NCBI RefSeq assembly: GCF_022539665.2
Contig: NW_026712475.1
Span: 1 to 34,814, forward strand
DNA length: 34,814 nucleotides
Reading direction: 5' to 3'
From: Daphnia carinata
Taxonomy: Eukaryota > Arthropoda > Branchiopoda > Diplostraca > Daphniidae
Both the position numbers and the translations under genes were made by a program. Below, piece by piece: positions 16,737 through 25,126 of this stretch; positions within the stretch are counted from its first letter, which is position 1; every line of letters begins with the position of its first letter. Under the pieces are notes generated by a model. The model saw only the letters and a list, made by a program, of their open reading frames with translations, was not told the DNA's origin and did no database searches.

Positions 16737-17170
16737 AATAAACGTATATTTGATGCTGTTTGAATGTAGATATTGAAACTCATTGTATCACACTATATTC
16801 ACATTGAATACACGTATATTTGATGCTGTTTTAATGTAGATATTGAAACTGATTCTATAACACTATATTCTCATTGAATACACGTATATTTGATGCTGTT
16901 TGAATGTCGATATTGAAACTGATTCTATAACACTATATTCACATTGAATACACGTATATATGAAGCTGTTTGAATGTAGATATTGAAACTGATTCTATAA
17001 CACTATATTCACATTGAATACACGTATATTTGATGCTGTTTGAATATAGATATTGAAACTGATTCTATAACACTATATTCACATTGAATACACGTATATT
17101 TCATGCTGTTTGAATGTAGATATTGAAACTGGTTCTATAACACTATATTCACATTGAATAAACGTATATT
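16737..17170 (+). repeat. Segmental duplication copy A (1189-bp period, 17 monomers)
   Basis: This roughly six-monomer stretch shares a series of rare variants with 17926-18360 at a constant offset of 1189 bp: AATAAACG (16737/17926), GTCGAT (16906/18095), and GGTTCTAT (17131/18320). TCTCATTG, GAATATAGAT and TTTCATGCTG lie in the same order between or next to these markers. The period is 17 monomers minus one base; the missing base matches the ACCGTAT deletion near 17372. Similarity fades on both sides. Confidence 0.85.
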
Positions 17171-17720
17171 TGATGCTGTTTGAATGTAGATATTGAAACT
17201 CACTGTATTACACTATATTCACATTGAATACACGTATATTTGATGCTGTTTGAATGTAGATATTGAAACTCACTGTATTACACTATATTCACATTCAATA
17301 CACGTATATTTGATGCTGTTTGAATGTAGATATTGAAACTCACTGTATTACACTATATTCACATTGAATACCGTATATTTGATGCTGTTTGAATGTAGAT
17401 ATTGAAACTGATTCTATAACACTATATTCACATTGAATAAACGTATATTTGATGCTGTTTGAATGTAGATATTGAAACTGATTCTATAACACTATATTCA
17501 CATTGAATACACGTATATTTCATGCTGTTTGAATGTAGATATTGAAACTGATTCTATAACACTATATTCACATTGAATACACGTATATTTGATGCTGTTT
17601 GAATGTAGATATTGAAACTCACTGTATTACACTATATTGACATTGAATACACGTATATTTGATACTGTTTGAATGTAGATCATGAAACTGATTCTATAAC
17701 ACTATATTCACATTGAATAC

Positions 17721-17960
17721 AGGTATATTTGATGCTGTTTGAATGTAGATATTGAAACTCAGTGTATAACACTATATTCACATTGAATACACGTATATGT
17801 GATGCTGTTTGAATGTAGATATTGAAACTCACTGTATTACACTATATTCACATTGAATACACGTATATTTGATGCTGTTTGAATATAGATATTGAAACTG
17901 ATTCTGTAACACTATATTCACATTGAATAAACGTATATTTGATGCTGTTTGAATGTAGAT
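17721..17960 (+). repeat. Segmental duplication copy A (2170-bp period, 31 monomers)
   Basis: Carries in order ACAGGTATATTT (AGGTAT at 17721), CTCAGTGTAT, GTATATGTGATG, a GAATATAGAT-type junction, GATTCTGTAAC and AATAAACG. The same series occurs 2170 bp downstream, exactly 31 x 70, starting at 19891. It overlaps copy B of the 1189-bp pair at AATAAACG, so the two duplication events are nested or successive. Confidence 0.85.
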
Positions 17961-18360
17961 ATTGAAACTCACTGTATTACACTATATTCACATTGAATAC
18001 ACGTATATTTGATGCTGTTTGAATGTAGATATTGAAACTGATTCTATAACACTATATTCTCATTGAATACACGTATATTTGATGCTGTTTGAATGTCGAT
18101 ATTGAAACTGATTCTATAACACTATATTCACATTGAATACACGTATATTTGATGCTGTTTGAATGTAGATATTGAAACTGATTCTATAACACTATATTCA
18201 CATTGAATACACGTATATTTGATGCTGTTTGAATATAGATATTGAAACTAATTCTATAACACTATATTCACATTGAATACACGTATATTTCATGCTGTTT
18301 GAATGTAGATATTGAAACTGGTTCTATAACACTATATTCACATTGAATAAACGTATATTT
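17926..18360 (+). repeat. Segmental duplication copy B (1189-bp period, 17 monomers)
   Basis: Partner of 16737-17170, with the same ordered rare variants 1189 bp downstream. It has a few private changes, such as CTAATTCTAT for CTGATTCTAT near 18250. The shared marker order shows block duplication rather than independent mutation of single monomers. Confidence 0.85.
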
Positions 18361-19890
18361 GATGCTGTTTGAATGTAGATATTGAAACTCACTGTATTAC
18401 ACTATATTCACATTGAATACACTTATATTTGATGCTGTTTGAATGTAGATATTGAAACTCACTGTATCACACTATATTCACATTGAATACAGGTATATTT
18501 GATGCTGTTTGAATGTAGATATTGAAACTGATTCTATAACACTATATTCACATTGAATACACGTATATTTGATGCTGTTTGAATGTAGATATTGAAACTG
18601 ATTCTATAACACTATATTCACATTGAATACACGTATATTTGATGCTGTTTGAATGTAGATATTGAAACTCACTGTATTACACTATATTCACATTGAATAC
18701 ACGTATATTTGATGCTGTTTGAATGTAGATATTGAAACTCACTGTATTACACTATATTCACATTGAATACACGTATATTTGATGCTGTTTGAATGTAGAT
18801 ATTGAAACTCACTGTATTACACTATATTCACATTGAATACACGTATATTTGATGCTGTTTGAATGTAGATATTGAAACTCACTGTATTACACTATATTCA
18901 CATTGAATACACGTATATTTGATGCTGTTTGAATGTAGATATTGAAACTGATTCTATAACACTATATTCACATTGAATACACGTATATTTGATGCTGTTT
19001 GAATGTAGATATTGCAACTGATTCTATAACACTATATTCACATTGAATAAACGTATATTTGATGCTGTTTGAATGTAGATATTGAAACTGATTCAATAAC
19101 ACTATATTCACATTGAATACACGTATATTTGATACTGTTTGAATGTAGATCATGAAACTGATTCTATGACACTATATTTACATTGAATACACGTATATTT
19201 GATGCTGTTTGAATGTAGATATTGAAACTCACTGTATTACACTATATTCACATTGAATACACGTATATTTGATGCTGTTTGAATGTACATATTGAAACTG
19301 ATTCTATAATACTATATTCACATTGAATACACGTATATTTGATGCTGTTTGAATGTAGATATTGAAACTCACTGTATTACACTATATTCACATTGAATAC
19401 ACGTATATTTGATGCTGTTTGAATGTAGATATTGAAACTGATTCTATAACACTATATTCACATTGAATACACGTATATTTGATGCTGTTTGAATGTAGAT
19501 ATTGAAACTGATTCTATAACACTATATTCACATTGAATACACGTATATTTGATGCTGTTTGAATGTAGATATTGAAACTGATTATATAACACTATATTCA
19601 CATTGAATACACGTATATTTGATGCTGTTTGAATGTAGATATTGAAACTCACTGTATTACACTATATTCACATTGAATACACGTATATTTGATGCTGTTT
19701 GAATGTAGATATTGAAACTCACTGTATTACACTATATTCACATTGAATACACGTATATTTGATGCTGTTTTAATGTAGATATTGAAACTCACTGTATCAT
19801 ACTATATTCACATTGAATAAACGTATATTTGATGCTGTTTGAATGTAGATATTGAAACTGATTCTATAACACTATATTCACATTGAATAC

Positions 19891-20130
19891 AGGTATATTT
19901 GATGCTGTTTGAATGTAGATATTGAAACTCAGTGTATTACACTATATTCACATTGAATACACGTATATGTGATGCTGTTTGAATGTAGATATTGAAACTC
20001 ACTGTATTACACTATATTCACATTGAATACACGTATATTTGATGCTGTTTGAGTATAGATATTGAAACTGATTCTGTAACACTATATTCACATTGAATAA
20101 ACGTATATTTGATGCTGTTTGAATGTAGAT
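19891..20130 (+). repeat. Segmental duplication copy B (2170-bp period, 31 monomers)
   Basis: Partner of 17721-17960, with AGGTAT at 19891, CTCAGTGTAT, GTATATGTGATG, GAGTATAGAT, GATTCTGTAAC and AATAAACG in the same order and phase. It differs by a few later changes (GAGTATAG versus GAATATAG; TGTATTAC versus TGTATAAC). Confidence 0.85.
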
Positions 20131-20684
20131 ATTGAAACTGATTCTATAACACTATATTCACATTGAATACACGTATATTTGATGCTGTTTGAATGTAGAT
20201 ATTGAAACTGATTCTATAACACTATATTTACATTGAATACACGTATATTTGATGCTGTTTGAATGTAGATATTGAAACTGATTCTATAACACTATATTCA
20301 CATTGAATACACGTATATTTGATGCTGTTTGAATGTAGATATTGAAACTGATTCTATAACACTATATTCACATTGAATACACGTATATTTGATGCTGTTT
20401 GAATGTAGATATTGAAACTGATTCTATAACACTATATCCACATTGAATACACGTACATTTCATGCTGTTTGAATTTAGATATTGAAACTCACTGTATTAC
20501 ACTATATTCACATTGAATACACGTATATTTGATGCTGTATGAATGTAGATATTGAAACTCACTGTATTACACTATATTCACATTGAAGACACGTATATTT
20601 GATGCTGTTTGAATGTAGATATTGAAACTGATTCTATAACACTATATTCACATTGAATAAACGTATATTTGATGCTGTTTGAAT

Positions 20685-20736
20685 GTAGATATTGCAACTC
20701 ACTGTATTACACTATATTCACATTGAATACACGTAT
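20685..20736 (+). repeat. Satellite monomer split by the retrotransposon
   Basis: A monomer starting at 20685 with the rare variant ATTGCAACT is interrupted after position 52. Its remaining 18 bases lie at 26994-27011. The same rare variant occurs at about 19012-19020, another sign of local duplication. Confidence 0.85.
20732..20736. repeat. Target site duplication, left copy (CGTAT)
   Basis: CGTAT directly abuts the TG of the left LTR and is repeated at 26989-26993. It corresponds to positions 48-52 of the satellite monomer. A 5-bp duplication fits the 4-6 bp typical of BEL/Pao integrases. Confidence 0.93.
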
Positions 20737-21021
20737 TGTTCGGGAGCTCTTCTCAGTTTAAGAATGGATTTGAAGAGTCAAAGATTGACTGCAAGAGAAT
20801 GTTTATTACTTCTGACAAATTCGTATGATCGTCGATAAAGACGCTGTGACAGTGAGGGCGAAGCGATGCGCTTCACGCGGTTTATATAGAAAAAAGAACA
20901 AAGGCATAGGTAGGGTAAAGGTGGCAGTCAAGAATGAAACAAAAGAAGGTAGTGAACGCGTACTAATCACCTAGCGCTCAATAAGGGAAATAATAACAAG
21001 GTTTAGTTCTTCGCCGGAACA
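20737..21021 (-). repeat. 3' LTR of the BEL/Pao element (285 bp)
   Basis: Direct repeat of 26705-26988 with one substitution and one A-run length difference. It is preceded on the minus strand by the purine run at 21022-21030. The last codons and the stop of the pol frame (21003-21005) lie inside it. It contains AATAAA on the minus strand at 20802-20807, the expected polyadenylation signal for the element transcript. Confidence 0.96.
20802..20807 (-). terminator. Polyadenylation signal AATAAA in the 3' LTR
   Basis: The plus strand reads TTTATT, so the element's strand has a canonical AATAAA about 50 bases downstream of the proposed initiator. This would place R between about 20853 and 20785. 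The matching hexamer in the 5' LTR is at 26770-26775. Use of the signal is inferred from position only. Confidence 0.6.
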
Positions 21022-22079
21022 TCCTCCCCCGAGGCTGGTGGTTCCTGAACGGTATCGCCGGCTGAGCTGGATTCCAACAGTGCAAGAGTATCGATTCCAC
21101 GACGGAACAGACCTCTTTCGAGCTGCACATCAACGACTCGAACTAGGCCGTCCGATCCCGGGAATACATTTTTGATCCGGCCGATGTTCCATTGTCCACG
21201 TCGTAGGCTCTTGTCGATTTCCAGAACGACGTTTCCTACTTTGAAATTGGGCTGCGGGTTTCTCCATTTCTTTCTTCCGGCCAGGGATTGGAGATAGACC
21301 TTCTTCCAAAGGTCCCAAAATAAATTGGCCATTCTTTGAACATATCTATAATGTTCTCTAGGTAGCGCATCGTCGAAGGTTCCGACCGGCGGGTCGGCAC
21401 AACTCGGGCGATTCATAAAATCGTTGGGCGTTAAGGGACGAAAATCGTTCGGGTCGGCACTAGCTGCTGTGAGAGGGCGGCCGTTTGACAGACCGGCCAC
21501 CTCGTAAAGGAGGGTACGAAGTGTTTCTTCCGCTGGATATCGCAGCTTCTGACCTTCCAAGTCGAGAGCGGCATATAGCGCCCTTTTCGCGGATCGCACA
21601 AGAGACTCGTGTGCTCCTCCAAAGTGGGGTGTCTTAGGTGGCTGGAATCGCCAGTCAATTTTCTTAGAGTTCATGAAGTCGCTGATGTGCTCGTCGGTGT
21701 ACAATCTTTGAGTTTCTTTTCGCAGTTCGTGTTCAGCACCGACGAAATTGGTTCCGTTGTCGGATTGGATTACACGAGGTTTGCCGTATAGCCCAATAAA
21801 TCGTCGGAGGCTGAGAAGAAAGTCGTCCGTAGATAGCGAATTCACGAGATCTAGGTAGACAGCTCTGGTAACGAGACAGGTAAATAGGACAGCCCATCGT
21901 TTTGCTGTGCGATTTCGTGAGAGGCCTACTTCTAATGGCCCAAACAGATCACATGCGGTGCGAGTGAATGGGGCTGAGCCAGCTTCTAGTCGCGAATCTG
22001 GAAGTTCGGCCATGAGTTGCTCGCCTGGTTTAGCTCGTTCTCGTTGACACCGTTCGCACTCGCGTCGAATCCTCTTCAC
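21003..22079 (-). CDS. pol: Integrase catalytic core and C-terminal domain, 358 aa
   Basis: Would insert the reverse-transcribed DNA into the host chromosome. Counting from the ATG at 22079: C8 and C11 are the Cys pair of the HHCC zinc site, whose histidines lie upstream across the frameshift in the same conserved frame. The DDE core has D44 (TACDLFGPL), D107 (IQSDNGTNF) and E158 (HFGGAHESL), so the triad is complete with 50 residues between D107 and E158. Residues about 255-335 match the DUF5641 tail of BEL/Pao integrases (WDLWKKVYLQSLAGRKKW, VGNVVL, WNIGRIKNVFPGSDG, RVVDV). The ATG is unlikely to be the natural start because conserved sequence continues upstream of it, back to the frameshift at 22164-22166. 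The frame crosses the purine tract and ends in the 3' LTR at TAA 21003-21005. Nothing env-like follows. Confidence 0.93.
   Translation of the reverse strand: MKRIRRECERCQRERAKPGEQLMAELPDSRLEAGSAPFTRTACDLFGPLEVGLSRNRTAKRWAVLFTCLVTRAVYLDLVNSLSTDDFLLSLRRFIGLYGKPRVIQSDNGTNFVGAEHELRKETQRLYTDEHISDFMNSKKIDWRFQPPKTPHFGGAHESLVRSAKRALYAALDLEGQKLRYPAEETLRTLLYEVAGLSNGRPLTAASADPNDFRPLTPNDFMNRPSCADPPVGTFDDALPREHYRYVQRMANLFWDLWKKVYLQSLAGRKKWRNPQPNFKVGNVVLEIDKSLRRGQWNIGRIKNVFPGSDGLVRVVDVQLERGLFRRGIDTLALLESSSAGDTVQEPPASGEDVPAKN
21022..21030 (-). other. Polypurine tract before the 3' LTR
   Basis: The minus strand reads GGGGGAGGA immediately before the LTR's TG. A purine run here is the expected plus-strand DNA primer. 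Unusually it lies inside the open pol frame, encoding part of the C-terminal Gly-Glu-Asp stretch, because the frame runs on into the LTR. Confidence 0.8.
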
Positions 22080-23320
22080 CAGTTCCCGGCCTCCAGGTAT
22101 CCAGAAGTGTTGTCTAATATAGCTGATCTGGTAGTCCGTTCCGACGTGCTTGAGGTGGATGTGAAATGCTCGTACAATGGTTTTGTGAAAATATGGTGAA
22201 CGGGCAGCAGTGGCGGGTGCAGTTCTTCATAAGGCAATTTAGCTCGCCCGGCTCGGCCACCAAGTCTTAGGAGTCCATCTATCCCGATCACTGGTGCTAG
22301 GGAGAGTAAGCTAGATGTGGGTTGAAGCCATTTTCCTTTCTTCAGGCGATGTAATTCTTCACTAAATGCTTCAGATTGGCACCTTTTTACGAGCTCGTAA
22401 AATACTCCCTCAAGCCTGACCAAGGCTGGGATGTCTTCCACGCTGACCTTGACGTTTTCCCAATCAAATGTGGATGTGGTGGCAGTAACCTGGTGTGATC
22501 GTACGGGTCGTATCTCCTCAACTACGGCCATCCATGGGAGATCGGCGGGCCAGTTTTCTTCGGTTTCATGGAGGAAGTTCGGCCCGTTCCACCAACGTGG
22601 AGGGAGACCTTCCTCTCCAATGGCCGAGCGTGTAGCAATGTCGGATGGGTTTGTTTTGCCCGGCACGAAACGCCATTCTTCTGGTTGAGTCAATGTTTGG
22701 ATTTCTCCAACTCGGTGACTGACGAACATTTGATATTTTGACGCGGTTGCCCGAATCCAATTTCTTACAGTACTGCTGTCGGTCCAAAAGTACCGACGGT
22801 GTATGATTCGGGTGACTGCTCCTTCTACTGAACGTGCTAGACGAGCTGCTTGCAGAGCAGCGTTCAGTTCTAACTTCGGCACAGAGATAGTCCTCTTTGG
22901 GGCCAATTTGGTCACTGCTCGAACTTGTCGCACGATTGTTCGTCCATCGGAGTAAACGTTCCGAATGTAGATCACGGCGGCGTAGGCTTCTTCCGAAGCA
23001 TCACCAAAGGCGTGTAGCTCCATACGTATAATGTTCTCTTCCTCTGGGAATAAACAGCGTGGGATGTTGAGATCATTCAGCTGTCTTAAAGCGTCAAACC
23101 ATGCCTCCCACCAATCGCGGTCCTCGCTGCTTACGGGATCGTTCCACTGAAGTCCTTTGCTTCCAAGTTCCCTTAACTTGATCTTGGCCTTTACGATAAC
23201 GGGAGCCGCCATTCCTTGTGGATCAAACAGACTTGCCACCTTACTTGCGATTCCGACGCGGGTGAAGTCGATGTCGTCTGTTGCGTTCACTCTGAATTTT
23301 AGCGTATCCATCTTAGGATT
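22076..23320 (-). CDS. pol: RT connection, RNase H and start of integrase, out of frame at its end
   Basis: Continues the RT frame after TAG 23321-23323; the first ATG (23311) is three codons in and gives 411 residues. Counting from that ATG, residues about 1-80 match the region after RT in Pao elements (VASLFDPQGMAAP, 25-37), listed in Pfam as Peptidase_A17 although not known to be the protease. RNase H covers about 95-230 with D104 (FGDASEEAY), E148 (KLEL), D178 (FWTDSS) and D224 (NPSDIATR), a complete catalytic set. Residues about 290-383 are the N-terminal integrase region (GGRAG, LHPPLLPVHH). The last 28 residues are nonsense, produced by a frameshift at 22164-22166, and end at a chance TGA at 22076. 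Confidence 0.9.
   Translation of the reverse strand, partial: NPKMDTLKFRVNATDDIDFTRVGIASKVASLFDPQGMAAPVIVKAKIKLRELGSKGLQWNDPVSSEDRDWWEAWFDALRQLNDLNIPRCLFPEEENIIRMELHAFGDASEEAYAAVIYIRNVYSDGRTIVRQVRAVTKLAPKRTISVPKLELNAALQAARLARSVEGAVTRIIHRRYFWTDSSTVRNWIRATASKYQMFVSHRVGEIQTLTQPEEWRFVPGKTNPSDIATRSAIGEEGLPPRWWNGPNFLHETEENWPADLPWMAVVEEIRPVRSHQVTATTSTFDWENVKVSVEDIPALVRLEGVFYELVKRCQSEAFSEELHRLKKGKWLQPTSSLLSLAPVIGIDGLLRLGGRAGRAKLPYEELHPPLLPVHHIFTKPLYEHFTSTSSTSERTTRSAILDNTSGYLEAGNW
22164..22166 (-). other. Frameshift site in integrase zinc-binding region
   Basis: Conserved integrase sequence runs in one frame down to about residue 383 of the RNase H-integrase stretch. It resumes one frame over immediately downstream. 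The change falls in a run of three T on the coding strand (AAA on plus). The total span being one base short of a multiple of three supports a single-base loss, either a real mutation or a homopolymer read error. Confidence 0.85.
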
Positions 23321-23323
23321 CTA
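23321..23323 (-). other. In-frame TAG between reverse transcriptase and RNase H
   Basis: The codon follows KVLGVY and is followed in the same frame by NPKMDTLKF, a continuous family-conserved stretch in BEL/Pao pol, where the family usually has an aromatic residue. It is therefore a single-codon nonsense mutation and not a gene boundary. Confidence 0.85.
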
Positions 23324-25009
23324 GTAAACGCCGAGGACCTTTTCGGAGTCGTCTCTGCTGAGTGGGAGCTCGGTCAGGTCACCACTAGAGCCTACGCTTG
23401 TAGATGCTAATATTTTCAGGAAACTTGCAGAATTAGAAATCCAACGTTGGAGGTGCATATCTCCCTTTGCCAGTGTTTCTTTAACGCCTACAGCTTCTTT
23501 AATGGCTTCCTCTAGTGATGTGGCGGAGCTGAGGTAGTCATCTACATACATCTTCGTGTTGATTGCGTCGATGACTCTTGGATCACTGCTAATGTCAGTA
23601 GCTATTCTGCGAATGGTACTAATCGCAATGAACGGCGAGCAAGTAGCACCAAATGGAAGTCGCTTCATTTCACAAACACGGACTTGTTCCTCCCCGTCCC
23701 TTTTCCATAGGAAGCGAAAGTAGCGCGCGTCTTCTTTTCTCAGTCGTATTCTGCTGAACATGGCTTCTATGTCGGCTGCCCATGCGATACCACCTTCGCG
23801 GAATTTAAGGATGACAGATACTAGCGGTGTTTGAAGAGCTGGACCGCTGAGGATACTGTCGTTCAAGCATTTCCCCTTGAATGGAGCGGCAGCATCAAAT
23901 ACGACGCGTAACCTGGGGCCCTTTCTCACACCGTGATGAGCAAGATAGTATTCCGGTGGGCCGTAATCGGTGGTCTCCAGCATCACTGCGTAGCCCTTCT
24001 CAAAGTTCCTTTCCATGGCTCTTCGGTAGTCTTGCTCAAATGCCGGATCTTCCTTAAATCTGTTCAGCAACGTAGTCAATCTTCGCTCAGCTAAAGGTCT
24101 GTTATTCGGTAAATCTGGTTCCCCGACCTTCCAAGTGATCGGAACTTCATAGCCAATGGTCAATCTGCGCGTTCCACTTTCTAGAACATCGATAGCTTGT
24201 TTATCGATTTCGGAAACACAGTCAATTTTGTGTTCGGTCCCAAAATCTTCGGTATCGCAAAAGCGCCGCATCTGCTGCGCTAGCGCGTCACTGCCTTCTA
24301 TGTCGGCAAAAACTGCGTACGTCCTCGCCATCAGGCTTTTGTAGGTATTCTTGATTACTCCTCTGACGATCCATCCCAGGCGGGTCCAGATGGCTGTTGG
24401 TTCATCCGCCTGTCCGATTCGGGATTCAATAGCCGTCATCAAATGCGCTTGATCTATACCAAGGAGGATGTCAACGCGCCCACCATTGATCTCTAATGGC
24501 AGATCTGTCAGGTAGCTCCACCGCTTCTTCAAGGTGTTCCAATCGACGAGTGCTACCGGAGTTGCAACAATTGGCATTGTTGATCCTTGGAGCAGGACGA
24601 CATCGCCAGCGGGTAATCTTGCCTCGAGTTGAATGCGACGTGACGTGTATTTTCTCAAAACTCCACCGGCGCCTTCTACGGTGAGTGCTTGCGGAGTACC
24701 GTTTATTCGTAGTCTAGAAATGAATCCGTCTCGGAAAAGGGTGCTGTCGCTACCTTCGTCGAGAAACGCGTTGGCTTTCACGATGTTCCTCTCTGCATCC
24801 AAGACATCCAGTCGAATCATTCCAACGGCAGTTTTCTTCCCCTTTGATAAGCTGGCACGGGCGGTGACAGGACGAACCGATTCGTCTTGCGACTGGTTGT
24901 GAAGTAGAATATGGTGTGTGCGTTTGCAATTAGGGATTGAACAACCTTTCTTTGACCTGCACTCTCTGGCCGAATGTCGAGATCTAAGGCAATTGAAGCA
25001 TAAACGATG
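23321..25009 (-). CDS. pol: Second zinc knuckle, aspartic protease and reverse transcriptase segment
   Basis: The frame is open from just after TGA 25010-25012. The first ATG at 24820 begins a 499-residue stretch but is probably not a natural start, since conserved sequence lies upstream. Upstream of it, 24959-25000 encodes a C-x2-C-x4-H-x4-C knuckle, then a Cys/His-rich patch (GCSIPNC, THHILLH). Counting from the 24820 ATG: protease residues about 1-130 with active site LDEGSDSTL (20-28) and DILLGID (117-123). Reverse transcriptase covers about 220-475, with RVVFDAAA (305-312), motif A around D350 (AADIEAMF), motif B RLPFGATCSPF (387-397) and motif C MYVDDYLSS with D427/D428. All catalytic aspartates are kept. 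It stops at TAG 23321-23323; the same frame continues past it. The product would mature the particle and copy RNA to DNA. Confidence 0.92.
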   Translation of the reverse strand, partial: HRLCFNCLRSRHSARECRSKKGCSIPNCKRTHHILLHNQSQDESVRPVTARASLSKGKKTAVGMIRLDVLDAERNIVKANAFLDEGSDSTLFRDGFISRLRINGTPQALTVEGAGGVLRKYTSRRIQLEARLPAGDVVLLQGSTMPIVATPVALVDWNTLKKRWSYLTDLPLEINGGRVDILLGIDQAHLMTAIESRIGQADEPTAIWTRLGWIVRGVIKNTYKSLMARTYAVFADIEGSDALAQQMRRFCDTEDFGTEHKIDCVSEIDKQAIDVLESGTRRLTIGYEVPITWKVGEPDLPNNRPLAERRLTTLLNRFKEDPAFEQDYRRAMERNFEKGYAVMLETTDYGPPEYYLAHHGVRKGPRLRVVFDAAAPFKGKCLNDSILSGPALQTPLVSVILKFREGGIAWAADIEAMFSRIRLRKEDARYFRFLWKRDGEEQVRVCEMKRLPFGATCSPFIAISTIRRIATDISSDPRVIDAINTKMYVDDYLSSATSLEEAIKEAVGVKETLAKGDMHLQRWISNSASFLKILASTSVGSSGDLTELPLSRDDSEKVLGVY

Positions 25010-25012
25010 TCA

Positions 25013-25126
25013 GATACAGAACGATAATTTATCCTTTATCGTAAGATCCTTGAAAGAATGACAGTCGTCTAACTTGTGTGATCCTTCGCATTTGAAGCAG
25101 TAGGCGTTGCTGGGTATGCGCGGCTC
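25013..25126 (-). pseudogene. First zinc-knuckle fragment of gag, between two in-frame TGAs
   Basis: A 38-codon open stretch in the gag frame, bounded by TGA 25127-25129 and TGA 25010-25012. At 25061-25099 it encodes a C-x2-C-x3-H-x4-C knuckle (CFKCEGSHKLDDC), an RNA-binding zinc motif typical of the nucleocapsid part of retroelement Gag proteins. The motif is intact although the fragment is cut off on both sides. It has no start codon of its own and would be translated only by readthrough. Confidence 0.85.

Larger units (their letters stand above)
1..20736 (+). repeat. 70-bp satellite array, left part (about 296 monomers)
   Basis: Head-to-tail tandem repeat of a 70-bp monomer, all copies in one orientation. 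Taking GTAGATATTG as position 1, landmarks in order are GTAGATATTGAAACT, a variable block, ACACTATATTCACATTGAAT, ACACGTATATTTGATGCTG and TTTGAAT. The consensus has 19 G+C in 70, about 27% GC. The first monomer is 71 bp (an extra A near 11-14). Most copies differ from consensus only in the variable block at monomer positions 16-24; private substitutions and short indels are sparse before about 12060 and common after it. There is no interspersed unique sequence. The size and homogeneity suggest pericentromeric, centromeric or other heterochromatic satellite, but location cannot be told from sequence alone. The exact copy number depends on assembly quality. Confidence 0.98.

Noticed and set aside
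1-20736. CRISPR-like array of repeats and spacers
   Set aside because: Every part of the 70-bp unit is repeated; there are no unique spacers. The setting is a eukaryotic retroelement-bearing satellite.
21003-22079. An independent host-domesticated integrase gene
   Set aside because: The frame is contiguous with the rest of pol apart from a one-base shift, ends inside the LTR and has no promoter of its own.
24820-24822. ATG at 24820 as the true start of a separate protease-RT gene
   Set aside because: The second zinc knuckle and a Cys/His patch lie upstream in the same frame, so the ATG is internal to a longer polyprotein.
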